A stretch of 64,000 nucleotides of DNA from an uncultured Flavobacteriales bacterium (GCA_943787725.1 CALSNM010000001.1:186001-250000), one strand, 5' to 3'. Positions 1 to 11,122 are shown, counted from the stretch's first letter. The notes: generated by a model from the letters alone, not told the origin. A program made the numbers and translations.

Positions 1-63
1 CTTTTCAACAAAAAGAAAACTCTCTGAATAATTAATCAGGGCTTACATCTATCACTTAAAACA

Positions 64-100
64 AAAAGAGGCTCATTCCCAATAGAAACAAGCCTCTTTT
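64..100 (-). terminator. Intrinsic terminator downstream of the phasin-like gene
   Basis: Perfect 10-bp inverted repeat AAAAGAGGCT (64-73) / AGCCTCTTTT (91-100), T-rich on the minus strand, just after the stop of the minus-strand ORF at 118. Confidence 0.75.
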
Positions 101-117
101 CAACATCGATGAGCTAA

Positions 118-507
118 CTAAGCCTCTTCAGAAACAACTTCTGCCTCATCTATATTCTTTAACTTACTTGCGATCTTTTCTTTCGTTTCTTTTGCTTTTG
201 TAGTCAAATCGTCCTTTGCATCTTTAGCTTTTGAAGTTAAATCTTCCTTCGTTTGGATAAACTTCTCCTCGAGTTCTTTCAAAAATGGAAATGTCTCTTC
301 CAATTTTTCTTTATTCTTGTCAAATTGAGCTTGAATATCATCTTTGGTTGAGTCAACTGTTTTGAAAAAATCACCGACATAGTTTTTTCCGTCGCTATCT
401 ACTTTTTTTCCTGTCTCAACTAATTCATCAAATTTTGCTTTTGCCTTGTCTGATGCTTCTGACGCCATTCCTAATCCTGCGTATGCTAATGTTTCAATAA
501 TGTTCAT
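118..507 (-). CDS. Phasin-like / coiled-coil helical protein (paralogue 1)
   Basis: 129 aa, charged helical sequence; N-terminus YAGLGMASEASDKAKAKFDELVETGKK resembles polyhydroxyalkanoate granule-associated/phasin-superfamily proteins; paralogous to the next ORF. Confidence 0.6.
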   Translation of the reverse strand: MNIIETLAYAGLGMASEASDKAKAKFDELVETGKKVDSDGKNYVGDFFKTVDSTKDDIQAQFDKNKEKLEETFPFLKELEEKFIQTKEDLTSKAKDAKDDLTTKAKETKEKIASKLKNIDEAEVVSEEA

Positions 508-542
508 AATTTTTGTTTTTAATGATTAATTTATATCTCTTG

Positions 543-893
543 TTATTTTTTCGCTGCAGTCTTTTTTGTAGACGGCTTTTTCTTCGCGGTGTTTACTTTC
601 TTAAGTTGCGCTTCTAAATCTTCAATTCTTCTTTTCAAAGCATTTACTTCGTCATCTTCCTTTTTAAGAAAGTCAAATTTGGAAGAAATATTATCCCCCA
701 GTGACTTCATTTTAGATTCAAAGTCATCCTTTTTAGACTCAGTTGATTTAAAAAAATCTTCGATTATTTTTTTTCCTTCAGTATCAGAAATTTTTCCTTT
801 TTCAACTAAGTCTTCAACTGTTTCTTTAACCTTATCTGATGTTAACGCAGCCAAACCTACACCGGCGTAAACAAAATTCTTTAATAATTCCAT
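543..893 (-). CDS. Phasin-like protein with Lys/Ala-rich C-terminal tail (paralogue 2)
   Basis: 116 aa; N-terminus YAGVGLAALTSDKVKETVEDLVEKGK aligns by eye to paralogue 1; C-terminus KKKPSTKKTAAKK is PhaF/H1-like. Confidence 0.6.
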   Translation of the reverse strand: MELLKNFVYAGVGLAALTSDKVKETVEDLVEKGKISDTEGKKIIEDFFKSTESKKDDFESKMKSLGDNISSKFDFLKKEDDEVNALKRRIEDLEAQLKKVNTAKKKPSTKKTAAKK

Positions 894-1111
894 GTTATAT
901 AGTTTTTACGTTTATTAATTTGACTTGCTCTTGTCAAAAGGTGTACCAGTTTTTAAAAAAAATACTTATTAAGCCACCGATAAATAAAAAAGCCCAATAA
1001 AAACAGCGCCTGCATAGGAATTAAAACCAATAGCAAAGGGTGTACTATTAATTGAATATTGGTTTTTTCATGACAAAACAAGTATTTTACACATGAACTA
1101 TTAATACAAAT

Positions 1112-1143
1112 TTGGTTCAATAGTGTCATATTGGCTATCTTTG
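1112..1143 (+). promoter_or_regulatory. Bacteroidetes-type promoter (TTG ... TATCTTTG)
   Basis: TTG at 1112-1114 and TATCTTTG (TAnnTTTG) at 1136-1143, ~21-nt spacer; ATG begins at 1154. Confidence 0.55.
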
Positions 1144-1153
1144 CATCCTAGCT

Positions 1154-1705
1154 ATGGCATTAGAAAAAAAACATTATGTAATCACAGGAGCACCAAGCAC
1201 CGGGAAGTCCTCGGTAATTAATGAATTAAGAAAGATGAATTTCGTGTGCCATGAAGAAATTGCAAGAGAAATTATAAAAGAAAACCAAGAGAACAAGCAC
1301 AATGTATTTCCTTGGGTAAACATGCGTGAATTTAGCGACATGGTTTATTCCCGAATGAAAAACAGGTCTCAACATCAAAGTGACGACCTATGCTTTTTAG
1401 ACAGATCAGTAGTGGACCTAATTGGCTACATGGAATTTGCAAATGAAAAAGCCCCATTAAGTTATTCGGAATTTGCTAAATCTTCTCGGTATGCGAAAAA
1501 GGTTTTTATCATGCCTATTTGGACATCAATTTACACCAACGACCAAGAAAGAAAAGAATCAATAGAAGAAGCAAAAACGATTGACTATAACCTCAGAAAA
1601 TCCTACAAAAAACTGGGATTCAAACTGATTGATGTGCCAATGCTCTCCATTAAAGAAAGAGCTAAGTTCATTTTAACCGAAATTGGACTTCAAATCGAAG
1701 CATGA
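1154..1705 (+). CDS. AAA family ATPase (NadR/Ttd14-like P-loop)
   Basis: Walker A GAPSTGKSS; LDRSVVDLIGY motif; 183 aa. Confidence 0.7.
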   Translation: MALEKKHYVITGAPSTGKSSVINELRKMNFVCHEEIAREIIKENQENKHNVFPWVNMREFSDMVYSRMKNRSQHQSDDLCFLDRSVVDLIGYMEFANEKAPLSYSEFAKSSRYAKKVFIMPIWTSIYTNDQERKESIEEAKTIDYNLRKSYKKLGFKLIDVPMLSIKERAKFILTEIGLQIEA

Positions 1706-2287
1706 CTAGACAGGGAGTAATGTAAAACTCATTCTGTGAAAAGGGGTCGTTCCGTACTCCCTTATTCCTTCACGATGACTTTTTGTTGGGTAACCCATAT
1801 TTCGTTCCCAGCCATAAAAAGGAAATTCTTTTGCTAATTCAGTCATCATATCATCGCGATATGTTTTCGCTAATACTGAAGCAGCTGCAATACTCATATA
1901 TATCGCATCACCTTTCACAATGCAATGGTGCTCGATATTGTTATACGGATTAAAGCGATTTCCATCAACCAAAATACTATCTGGAAACTTTCCCAACTGA
2001 TCTAGAGCTCGATGCATAGCCAAAAACGAAGCGTTCAATATGTTAATTTCATCAATCTCCTTATTGTCAACAACACCTATCCCCCAGGCTAATGCTGCCC
2101 TCTCTATAATTGGGCGCAACGCATGCCGCTTTTTTTCAGTTAGTTGTTTTGAATCGTTTAAGATGTCATTTCTAAAATTTGAAGGAAGAATTACCGCAGC
2201 TGCGACAACCGGACCTGCCAAGCAACCTCGACCAGCTTCATCACAACCTGCCTCAATTTTATTCTTCGTATGAAATATTTCTAACAC
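1706..2287 (-). CDS. rnhB: Ribonuclease HII
   Basis: [57 protein letters not shown] motifs. Confidence 0.97.
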   Translation of the reverse strand: MLEIFHTKNKIEAGCDEAGRGCLAGPVVAAAVILPSNFRNDILNDSKQLTEKKRHALRPIIERAALAWGIGVVDNKEIDEINILNASFLAMHRALDQLGKFPDSILVDGNRFNPYNNIEHHCIVKGDAIYMSIAAASVLAKTYRDDMMTELAKEFPFYGWERNMGYPTKSHREGIREYGTTPFHRMSFTLLPV

Positions 2288-3841
2288 CTAAACAGAAACA
2301 ACTGAATCCATAAAAAGATTCTTCAAACTAACTTTTTTTCCTATTATTCTGGGCAACTCATCAACAGCAACTCTTTCCTGAGACATTGTATCTCTTTCTC
2401 GAATTGTTACCGTATTATCATCTAATGTCTGATGATCCACAGTAATACAATATGGCGTTCCAATTGCATCTTGACGCCTATACCTTTTACCTATCGAATC
2501 CTTCTCTTCATAGGCACAGATATGATCATACTGCAAAATCTTCATTATTTCTCTTGCCTTTTCAGGCAATCCATCCTTTTTTACCAAAGGCAATACCGCA
2601 GCCTTGGTTGGAGCTAGGGCTGGTGGAATATTCAACACTATTCTTTCTGAGCCATCTTCTAACTTTTCTTCATTAAACGAACTAGATAAAACAGCCAAAA
2701 ACATCCTGTCCAGACCAATAGACGTTTCCACAACATACGGAACGTAGCTCTCATTGTCATCATTGTCAAAGTACCGCAACTTCTTTCCTGAGAACTCTTC
2801 GTGCTTGCCCAAATCAAAATCCGTTCTAGAATGAACCCCTTCCAATTCTTTAAACCCAATCGGAAAATTAAATTCAATATCAGTAGCTGCATCTGCATAA
2901 TGTGCCACTTTTAAGTGATCGTGAAAGCGATAATTATCACTTCCCAAATTTAATGCTTTATGCCATTTTATACGAGCCTCTTTCCAGTGTTCATACCACT
3001 TTTTTTGTGTTCCGGGTTTTACGAAAAACTGCATTTCCATTTGCTCAAACTCACGCATTCTGAAGATAAACTGACGCGCCACAATTTCATTTCTAAATGC
3101 TTTTCCAATTTGAGCAATACCAAAAGGAATTTTCATTCTCCCTGTTTTCTGAACATTTAAGTAATTCACGAAAATCCCTTGAGCCGTTTCTGGTCGCAAA
3201 TAAATAGTAGAGGCATCTCCTGCCACAGAACCCATCTCAGTTCCAAACATTAAGTTGAATTGCCTTACTTCTGTCCAGTTTTTGGACCCACTAATAGGAC
3301 AAACTATCCCTAAATCTTCTATCAAGCTTTTGAAAGCAACTAAATCCTCGTTTACTTGAACAGTTTTAAGTTGCGCCTCTATTTTTTCAATTTCACCGAC
3401 TCTTCTCAATACATTTGGATTTGTACTTCTGAACTCTTCTTCATTAAATGCATCTCCAAAACGCTTTTTTGCCTTTGTAATATCCTTATTTATTTTACCT
3501 TCTATTTTGGCTATGTGATCTTCGACCAAAACATCAGCTCTGTATCTCTTTTTCGAATCTTTATTATCAATCAAAGGGTCGTTAAAAGCATCTACATGCC
3601 CCGAAGCTTTCCATGTTTTTGGATGCATGAAAATAGCAGCATCTAGCCCGACAATATTTTCATTCATCTGAACCATAGCAGTCCACCAATACTTTTTTAT
3701 ATTGTTTTTTAACTCAACCCCATTTTGAGCATAATCATAGGTCGCGCTCAAACCATCATATATTTCACTGCTTGGGAAAACAAACCCAAACTCCTTTGCA
3801 TGTGAAACAACTTTTTTAAAAACCTCTTCGTTTGCTGCCAT
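2288..3841 (-). CDS. glyS: Glycine--tRNA ligase
   Basis: 517 aa; FNLMFGT, LRPETAQGIFVNY, GKAFRNEI, RMREFEQMEMQFF class II aaRS motifs. Confidence 0.96.
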   Translation of the reverse strand: MAANEEVFKKVVSHAKEFGFVFPSSEIYDGLSATYDYAQNGVELKNNIKKYWWTAMVQMNENIVGLDAAIFMHPKTWKASGHVDAFNDPLIDNKDSKKRYRADVLVEDHIAKIEGKINKDITKAKKRFGDAFNEEEFRSTNPNVLRRVGEIEKIEAQLKTVQVNEDLVAFKSLIEDLGIVCPISGSKNWTEVRQFNLMFGTEMGSVAGDASTIYLRPETAQGIFVNYLNVQKTGRMKIPFGIAQIGKAFRNEIVARQFIFRMREFEQMEMQFFVKPGTQKKWYEHWKEARIKWHKALNLGSDNYRFHDHLKVAHYADAATDIEFNFPIGFKELEGVHSRTDFDLGKHEEFSGKKLRYFDNDDNESYVPYVVETSIGLDRMFLAVLSSSFNEEKLEDGSERIVLNIPPALAPTKAAVLPLVKKDGLPEKAREIMKILQYDHICAYEEKDSIGKRYRRQDAIGTPYCITVDHQTLDDNTVTIRERDTMSQERVAVDELPRIIGKKVSLKNLFMDSVVSV

Positions 3842-3956
3842 TTCCCTTCCTTTAATTTATGTCGACAAAGGTATTATAATGTAGATGCTTTACCCAAACC
3901 ATTTTTAATTTTTCTAACTTGTTCTGTTTTTTGGAAATCATCATTAAAAAAATAGT

Positions 3957-4304
3957 ATGAAAACCTTTATTACAATGTGCTCAATATCATTAATTTTAAT
4001 GGGCTGCTCTGCAAAAAAAGAAATAACAGAGGCTGCGAATACGAATGCTGAAAAAGAAAGGACAGCGCAAATAATAAAAGAAGGCTACATTCAAGCAGTA
4101 ATAGAAGACAAAACAAAAAGTGGCTGTGGGTATGTGATAAAAAACACTGCCTCGAAAGAGTTTTTACTTCCCAACAATTTGGAAGATCAATACAAACAAG
4201 ATGGTCTTAAAATTTGGTTAAAATATAGGCCTATACGTCCATTACAAGGAAGTTGTAATATTGGAAATCCCGCTACTATTGAAGAAATAAAAATTATTGA
4301 ATAA
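3957..4304 (+). CDS. Small putative lipoprotein
   Basis: Signal peptide with lipobox-like LILMGCSAKK; 115 aa. Confidence 0.6.
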   Translation: MKTFITMCSISLILMGCSAKKEITEAANTNAEKERTAQIIKEGYIQAVIEDKTKSGCGYVIKNTASKEFLLPNNLEDQYKQDGLKIWLKYRPIRPLQGSCNIGNPATIEEIKIIE

Positions 4305-4351
4305 CAAAAACCTACTTAAATAATTCGCGTCTTTTGATATTTAGCTTACTA

Positions 4352-6172
4352 TTATTTTACCCAAACCTTATGTGCTTTTTTAAAGTTTGAATTACTTACA
4401 TTTATTATATAGTAACCTGCAGAAAAACCGCTTAAATCTAGCTGATAGTTAAAATCTTTTCCGGTATTGATATTGCTAAGAGCTTTTATGTTTTGGCCTA
4501 AAGCACTAACAACGTTAATGTTCACCCCTTCATTTAAGTCTCCAATTTTTAGGTTAAATTTATTGTTACCCAAATATCCAACCACTAATGTTTTACTCAC
4601 ATATGCATCAGCAATGCTTAAAAAAGACTCAGGAAAACTTAAAGAAAAAACCCTGGTCCTCAGAGAACCACCTGTACTCATGTAAGGACCTGTATGCCAA
4701 AAAGTAGCATCATCACTTGGGTCTATTGTCATCTGAGCATAATCTCCCCACCTGTTATCTCCAGATTTAGATGAAGATCCTTCAATCGCAGATTGTTCTA
4801 GAAAATGCATCTCCCCTAATTGACCTCCTGCATAGCGTCCAGTATACCTTAAAGATGGATAAGTTGAGACACCTGAAACACAATAAGCCAAGGCTATATT
4901 TCCATACTTGTCCATATTAATGCTTCCCAGCCATCTACTATCTCCATCGGGAGCATAAGTACCTTCCTGATAAAGAGTCCAATTTGCACCTGCCGTTTGA
5001 CGCAGCTCATACCAACGAATTCCGGCATGATTTGTATTATCAACATCAACTGTATGACACATTACCATAGTATTATAACTTGAAAATTCTCTATAACTAG
5101 CCATAAACATAAACGCCTCCGGCACAGCATCTAGCTTTACAGATGTACCCGGCTGCGTTATATTATCCCAACCCCCAGTAAAGCCACTGTCAAAAGATGA
5201 AACAGCAATTTGATAAGGTGAAGAAATAGAAGAACTAGACGGCATTGCCCAATCGACACTTACGTCCCAAACTTTAATATGATCAGAACCTACACCTCCC
5301 CAGCTATTGTCTTGAAAATAAAATATTTGATTAGGTGTTCCTACACTGGGCAAAGTTGATCCTGCATGGGCGGGCAATGTGCTAAAAAATCCTGCAGTCG
5401 ATAAAGAAGGCACATTGAACTGAATCATTTGAGCACCTGCATCTCCTGCAATCATTTTATCCCTTTCCATAACAAAAGCTTCATTTCCACTTTTATTAGA
5501 TGTCACGTAATATCCATCACTCCATACAGAATATTTTGGGTAATCAGGAAAACTTGCCCCTACATTAAATGCATAAGAATTGTATGCCCCAGTAGGATCG
5601 CTAGTTTGAGAAACTGCGACCTGCAGGTTATTACCAAAATCGAATTGACTTATAAACCATCTGTCAGCAAATTTATCATACAATACGATTGGATCTCCGG
5701 CGTTACCACCTCCTAACAACGACCCCAAACTACCTGTTTTAAGAACGGTTCCTGTTTTATCATAAATTCTATATTGAGAATTCACCATTTGAAAATAATG
5801 ATCAGGACCAACTGCTCCACTAGGATCAGGCGGATTTGCCCCTGAAAGCCCGTTCCAATCCGTAGTAGGTGATTTCAACACACCAGTTCCTTTCGTTTTT
5901 TGCCATACCGGATCAACACCATTCGGCAAAGGAATACTTGATAAATGCTCTATTCTACCGCGCATTTTTGGCATACTATTTCCTGTCTTATAAGTATTTT
6001 CCTTTTCATCCGGAAGATCATCTATTCGATCTGTCACCTTAAATGATGCGGCTGTAATTGTTGAAATGGGACCATATGATTCTTTCTGTTGTCCAAATAC
6101 TATAAGAGTAGATGCTAGGATGCTTATTACAAGTAAATTTTTCTTCATGGGTTGTTTTTTATTCGTTCTCAA
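4352..6172 (-). CDS. Secreted protein with T9SS type A C-terminal sorting domain
   Basis: N-terminal signal peptide; C-terminal GYYIINVSNSNFKKAHKVWVK sorting tail; 606 aa. Confidence 0.8.
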   Translation of the reverse strand: MRTNKKQPMKKNLLVISILASTLIVFGQQKESYGPISTITAASFKVTDRIDDLPDEKENTYKTGNSMPKMRGRIEHLSSIPLPNGVDPVWQKTKGTGVLKSPTTDWNGLSGANPPDPSGAVGPDHYFQMVNSQYRIYDKTGTVLKTGSLGSLLGGGNAGDPIVLYDKFADRWFISQFDFGNNLQVAVSQTSDPTGAYNSYAFNVGASFPDYPKYSVWSDGYYVTSNKSGNEAFVMERDKMIAGDAGAQMIQFNVPSLSTAGFFSTLPAHAGSTLPSVGTPNQIFYFQDNSWGGVGSDHIKVWDVSVDWAMPSSSSISSPYQIAVSSFDSGFTGGWDNITQPGTSVKLDAVPEAFMFMASYREFSSYNTMVMCHTVDVDNTNHAGIRWYELRQTAGANWTLYQEGTYAPDGDSRWLGSINMDKYGNIALAYCVSGVSTYPSLRYTGRYAGGQLGEMHFLEQSAIEGSSSKSGDNRWGDYAQMTIDPSDDATFWHTGPYMSTGGSLRTRVFSLSFPESFLSIADAYVSKTLVVGYLGNNKFNLKIGDLNEGVNINVVSALGQNIKALSNINTGKDFNYQLDLSGFSAGYYIINVSNSNFKKAHKVWVK

Positions 6173-6493
6173 ATTTCGGAATTAATATGCATATCGCAAA
6201 GCATATTTCTACATCTCTAAGATGAAGTAAGATTCAGAATGGTTGCCTGCAAATATTTTTTTTTACCTGAAACAGTTGTGAAATACAAAGTATTTTGTGC
6301 TGAAGATAAATTATTATTAGTTACTAGCCATAACTATCAGCGTAACCTTAGGGATTATGCAAAGCTGAAAAGCAATAGAAGGAAACTGCTTGATAATAAC
6401 ATTGAACAAATATTCTATTTTACTGTGAACAACAAAATTAAATCCATTAAACAATTCTAATAATTCCTCTTTTTGTTTTATACTTTTGCAATC

Positions 6494-7078
6494 ATGATTG
6501 AATTAGGAAACAAATTATTGTCCTTAGATTTATTTGAAAAGAAATTTGTTTGCAACTTAAACGCTTGTAAGGGAGCTTGCTGCATTGAAGGAGATGCTGG
6601 AGCTCCTCTTGAACTGGAAGAGATCGATATTCTTGAGGAATCTTTAGATGTCATAAAACCTTATATGCGTGAAGAAGGAATTGACATTATTGAGAAACAA
6701 GGTGTTTTTTACATGGATGACGATAACGAACCTGTTACTTCTTTAGTCAAAAATGGAGCATGTGCTTTTGTTTACTTTGACAAAAACAACTCAACAAAGT
6801 GTTCCATAGAAAAAGCTCACAGTGAAGGTAAGCTTAACTTTAAGAAACCTATATCTTGCCATCTATACCCAGTCAGAGTCAAAAAATTAAGAAATTATGA
6901 AGCAGTTAATTTCAATCATTGGGATATCTGTTCGGATGCATGCACACTTGGATCGGAATTAAATGTAAAAGTTTACAAATTCTTAAAAGAACCGATTACC
7001 AGGAAATGGGGAGAAGAGTTTTTTACTGAATTAATTCAAATTGATACAGAAATTGAAAACGAAAATTTAAAAAAATAA
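6494..7078 (+). CDS. DUF3109 family protein (Cys-rich)
   Basis: Start set at ATG 6494 (ORF track opens at 6473); CNLNACKGACCIEGDAGAPLE and CSIEKAH...CHLYPVRV are characteristic. Confidence 0.8.
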   Translation: MIELGNKLLSLDLFEKKFVCNLNACKGACCIEGDAGAPLELEEIDILEESLDVIKPYMREEGIDIIEKQGVFYMDDDNEPVTSLVKNGACAFVYFDKNNSTKCSIEKAHSEGKLNFKKPISCHLYPVRVKKLRNYEAVNFNHWDICSDACTLGSELNVKVYKFLKEPITRKWGEEFFTELIQIDTEIENENLKK

Positions 7079-7454
7079 TCTTGCACCCACGAAATATTAT
7101 TTGGAAATTTCAACTTTTTTCTTACATAATATTTCGTCAAAACAACTGATGACATACAGTTCATTGTTTTTAACACGTCGACATTGAAAACCCTTCTTGT
7201 TTGTTAATAAATACTGCTCCAAATCCTTGTAATTTAGAGATTCTAAAGAACAGATAAAGAGTTTAATTAAAAAGACAAATTGCACATTTTAGAAGATGAA
7301 TCGTTTACCCTTGTTTTTAAAGGGATTAGGTGAGTTATTAAACAGAGGTGTTGAAAACTTCAAAAATTGTGGATGAAATTACTTAGGAATAGGAAAGTTT
7401 TTTTTCAATTTTTGTAGTCCTCAAACGAGGCTAGTAAAACGAAAATTTCTTAAC

Positions 7455-7472
7455 GAAAAACTTAAGTTTTTC
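7455..7472. promoter_or_regulatory. 18-bp perfect palindrome upstream of nrdB
   Basis: GAAAAACTTAAGTTTTTC equals its own reverse complement; ~100 nt 5' of the nrdB ATG. Confidence 0.4.
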
Positions 7473-7574
7473 ATAAAAAAGCAAAAAAAATACCACTTTT
7501 TGCCTAGGGAATTTTTCACTCTACTAAAATGGATTTGAGAAATAAAAAAGTTAATATTACAAGACTATAAGACA

Positions 7575-8615
7575 ATGGGAAAAGAAACAAAAACAAAGGT
7601 TGATGATGTAAATTTAAACGAAGTATTACCAGCGAATACTGAAATTCTTGAACCCATTCTGAAGGACAACCCTAATAGGTTTGTTTTGTTCCCGATTCAA
7701 CACATGGATATCTGGGAAATGTATAAAACACAGCAAGCAATGATCTGGACCGCAGAGGAATTAGACCTTGCTGCGGACAGACTAGATTGGGAGGAAAAAC
7801 TAAATGACGATGAACGATTTTTCATTAAGCATGTCCTTGCATTCTTCGCTGCATCAGATGGAATTGTTAATGAAAATTTAGCTGAAAATTTCTTAAGTGA
7901 AGTTCAATATACTGAAGCTAAATTCTTTTATGGCTTTCAAGTAATGATGGAAAATGTTCATTCTGAAACATATTCACTGCTAATTGACACTTATATAAAA
8001 GACGATAAAGAAAAAGACTACCTATTTAACGCAATTGAGACTTTTCCTCCAGTTAAAACAAAAGCTGAATGGGCAATGAAGTGGATAGATAATGGGTCGT
8101 ATGCGCAAAGATTAATTGCTTTTGCTGCGGTAGAAGGAATTTTCTTCTCAGGTTCTTTCTGTTCGATCTATTGGTTAAAGAAAAGAGGATTAATGCCAGG
8201 TCTTACATTTTCAAACGAGTTAATCTCAAGAGACGAAGGCTTACACTGTGATTTTGCTTGTCTACTTTACAACAATCACCTTGAAAATCAATTGAGCAAA
8301 GAAGAAGTGAAAGAAATCATTTCGCAAGCTGTTGAGATTGAAAAAGAATTCGTGACTGAGTCTCTTCCTGTTCGTTTAATAGGCATGAATTCAGATTTAA
8401 TGAATCAATATATCGAATTCGTTGCAGATAGGCTTTTGGTTGAATTAGGTAATGAAAAAATATACAACGCATCTAACCCATTTGATTTTATGGATATGAT
8501 TAATCTTCAAGGGAAATCTAACTTCTTCGAAAAACGAGTGGGAGAATACCAAAAGGCAGGAGTGAAAAATGGAACAGAAGAAGGGGGAGCATTTAATATG
8601 GATGCTGAATTCTAG
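7575..8615 (+). CDS. nrdB: Ribonucleotide-diphosphate reductase subunit beta (class I)
   Basis: Ferritin-like motifs [28 protein letters not shown]; next to nrdA. Confidence 0.96.
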   Translation: MGKETKTKVDDVNLNEVLPANTEILEPILKDNPNRFVLFPIQHMDIWEMYKTQQAMIWTAEELDLAADRLDWEEKLNDDERFFIKHVLAFFAASDGIVNENLAENFLSEVQYTEAKFFYGFQVMMENVHSETYSLLIDTYIKDDKEKDYLFNAIETFPPVKTKAEWAMKWIDNGSYAQRLIAFAAVEGIFFSGSFCSIYWLKKRGLMPGLTFSNELISRDEGLHCDFACLLYNNHLENQLSKEEVKEIISQAVEIEKEFVTESLPVRLIGMNSDLMNQYIEFVADRLLVELGNEKIYNASNPFDFMDMINLQGKSNFFEKRVGEYQKAGVKNGTEEGGAFNMDAEF

Positions 8616-8714
8616 TAATCAATTTAATACACCTTAATTAAAGGAATTGATTGCTGATTAAATAAAACGAAATGACCACCGAAAATAACAAAATATAAAA
8701 CCACAGAATTAGGT

Positions 8715-11072
8715 ATGTACGTAGTAAAAAGAGACGGAAGAAAAGAAGTTGTCAAGTTTGACAAAATCACAGCAAGAATTAAAAAATTGTGTTACGGATT
8801 GAACGCACTTGTAGTTCCAGAAAAAGTGGCTATGCGTGTAATTGAAGGTTTATACGATGGGGTTACCACGAGTGAGCTGGACAATTTAGCCGCTGAAGTT
8901 GCCGCAACCAATACTATATCTCATCCAGATTATGCTTTGTTAGCATCTCGTATTGTAGTTTCAAACCTGCATAAGAATACAAAAAAATCTTTTACAGACA
9001 CAATGGAAGATTTATACAATTATGTAGATCCAAAAACAAATCAACCTGCTCCTTTATTATCTGAAGACGTCTATAATGCCATCAAGGATAATGCAGAGGT
9101 ACTTGACTCTAACATAATTTACGATAGAGATTTCAGATATGACTTCTTTGGTGTTAAAACACTGGAAAGATCTTATCTATTAAAATTGAATGGAGAAGTT
9201 GCAGAAAGACCTCAACACATGTTGATGCGTGTTGCAATGGGAATACATAAAACAGATATTGAAGCAGCTATTTCTACTTACAACTACATGAGTGAAGGTT
9301 GGTTTACTCACGCTACACCAACTTTATTCAACTCCGGGACACCAAAAGCACAAATGTCCTCTTGTTTTTTATTGAAGATGCAAGAAGATAGTATTGGCGG
9401 AATTTATGACACGTTAAAACAATGTGCTCAAATCTCGCAATCGGCCGGTGGTATTGGCTTGTCTATTCACGACATTAGAGCTACTGGTTCTTACATAAAA
9501 GGAACCAATGGAACTTCCAATGGAATTGTCCCAATGTTAAAAGTATTTAACGATACAGCCCGTTATGTTGATCAAGGTGGTGGAAAAAGAAAAGGTTCTT
9601 TTGCTATCTACGTTGAACCTTGGCACGCAGACATATTCTCTTTCCTAGACTTGAAAAAGAATACAGGTAAAGAAGAAGATAGAGCTAGAGATTTATTTTA
9701 TGCGCTTTGGATTCCAGATTTATTCATGAAAAGAGTTGAAGAAAATGGAGAATGGACCTTAATGTGTCCAAATGAATGCCCGGGAATGTCTGACGTATAC
9801 GGGGATGAATTTGAGACTCTTTACCTGAAATATGAAAGTGAAGGAAAAGGTCGTAAAACTATTAAAGCACAAGATTTATGGTTTAAAATATGTGAATCTC
9901 AAATTGAGACAGGGACACCATATATGCTTTATAAAGATGCTGCTAACGCAAAGTCAAATCAACAGAATTTAGGAACAATTAAATCTTCCAACTTGTGCAC
10001 GGAGATTATGGAGTATACATCTGATGATGAAGTTGCGGTTTGTAACTTAGCTTCTATTGCTCTTCCTAAATTTGTTACGGAAGGAAAGTTTGATCACGAT
10101 AAACTATTCGAAGTTGCATACAAAGTAACTAAGAACTTAGATTCTGTTATTGACCAAAATTACTACCCTATACCAGAGGCAAGAAACTCTAATATGCGCC
10201 ACCGTCCAATTGGAATTGGTGTACAAGGATTAGCAGATGCATTTATTTTAATGCGATTTCCATTTGAATCTGAAGAAGCAAAAGCTCTGAATAAAGAAAT
10301 TTTTGAAACTATTTATTATGCAGCTGTAACGGCTTCAAAAGACTTAGCTATAGAAAATGGACCTTATGAAACCTGGAAAGGTTCTCCTATTTCTGAAGGT
10401 AAAATGCAATTTGATCTATGGGGAGTTACACCAACAGACAGATGGGAATGGAACGTACTGAAGGAAGAAGTAATGGAGCATGGTGTAAGAAATTCTCTAT
10501 TATTAGCGCCTATGCCAACTGCCTCTACTGCTCAAATTCTTGGAAATAATGAGTGTTTCGAACCCTACACTTCTAATATTTACACCAGACGTGTATTATC
10601 TGGGGAGTTTATCGTAGTGAACAAACACCTATTAAGAGACCTAGTAAAGCTAGGCCTTTGGAATGATAGTTTGAAAAATCAATTAATGGGAGCAAACGGC
10701 TCTATTCAAAACATTAAAGAAATTCCAGAAAACATCAAGGAACTATACAAAACAGCATGGGAAATTTCTCAAAAAACCATTTTAGACATGGCAGCTGATA
10801 GAGGTGCATATATCGATCAATCGCAATCTTTAAATATCTTTATGGAGAATGCAAACTTTGCGAAATTAACTTCAATGCACTTTTATGGATGGAAAGCAGG
10901 TTTAAAAACAGGAATGTACTACCTACGAACGAAAGCTGCTACAGATGCCATTAAGTTTACTTTAGATAAAAACGCAATGGCTGCACCAGTTGCTAAAACG
11001 GAAGAGGAAAGGTTAGCTGAAATAGCTTGCTCGTTGGACGACCCAGACAACTGTGAAATGTGCAGTGGATAA
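8715..11072 (+). CDS. nrdA: Ribonucleoside-diphosphate reductase subunit alpha with ATP-cone
   Basis: ATP-cone N-terminus [42 protein letters not shown]-terminal CEMC. Confidence 0.97.
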   Translation: MYVVKRDGRKEVVKFDKITARIKKLCYGLNALVVPEKVAMRVIEGLYDGVTTSELDNLAAEVAATNTISHPDYALLASRIVVSNLHKNTKKSFTDTMEDLYNYVDPKTNQPAPLLSEDVYNAIKDNAEVLDSNIIYDRDFRYDFFGVKTLERSYLLKLNGEVAERPQHMLMRVAMGIHKTDIEAAISTYNYMSEGWFTHATPTLFNSGTPKAQMSSCFLLKMQEDSIGGIYDTLKQCAQISQSAGGIGLSIHDIRATGSYIKGTNGTSNGIVPMLKVFNDTARYVDQGGGKRKGSFAIYVEPWHADIFSFLDLKKNTGKEEDRARDLFYALWIPDLFMKRVEENGEWTLMCPNECPGMSDVYGDEFETLYLKYESEGKGRKTIKAQDLWFKICESQIETGTPYMLYKDAANAKSNQQNLGTIKSSNLCTEIMEYTSDDEVAVCNLASIALPKFVTEGKFDHDKLFEVAYKVTKNLDSVIDQNYYPIPEARNSNMRHRPIGIGVQGLADAFILMRFPFESEEAKALNKEIFETIYYAAVTASKDLAIENGPYETWKGSPISEGKMQFDLWGVTPTDRWEWNVLKEEVMEHGVRNSLLLAPMPTASTAQILGNNECFEPYTSNIYTRRVLSGEFIVVNKHLLRDLVKLGLWNDSLKNQLMGANGSIQNIKEIPENIKELYKTAWEISQKTILDMAADRGAYIDQSQSLNIFMENANFAKLTSMHFYGWKAGLKTGMYYLRTKAATDAIKFTLDKNAMAAPVAKTEEERLAEIACSLDDPDNCEMCSG

Positions 11073-11090
11073 CAATTCACAAGAAACTAA

Positions 11091-11122
11091 AAAAAGCTAC
11101 ATCACAAGATGTGGCTTTTTTT
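11091..11122 (+). terminator. Intrinsic terminator after nrdA
   Basis: AAAAAGCTACATC-ACAA-GATGTGGCTTTTTTT hairpin with one G-T pair and a T tract. Confidence 0.85.

Noticed and set aside
589-870. Antisense ORFs opposite real genes (for example 589-870, 2040-2273, 11236-11571, 30457-30894, 46467-46805)
   Set aside because: Opposite strong coding sequences and low-complexity Ser/Phe/Leu composition; expected by chance in AT-rich genes.
6239-6460. 73-aa ORF between the T9SS gene and the DUF3109 gene
   Set aside because: No recognisable motif; composition is not convincing; possibly just AT-rich intergenic sequence.
7097-7285. 62-aa minus-strand ORF upstream of nrdB
   Set aside because: No family resemblance or convincing start context; not supported as a gene.
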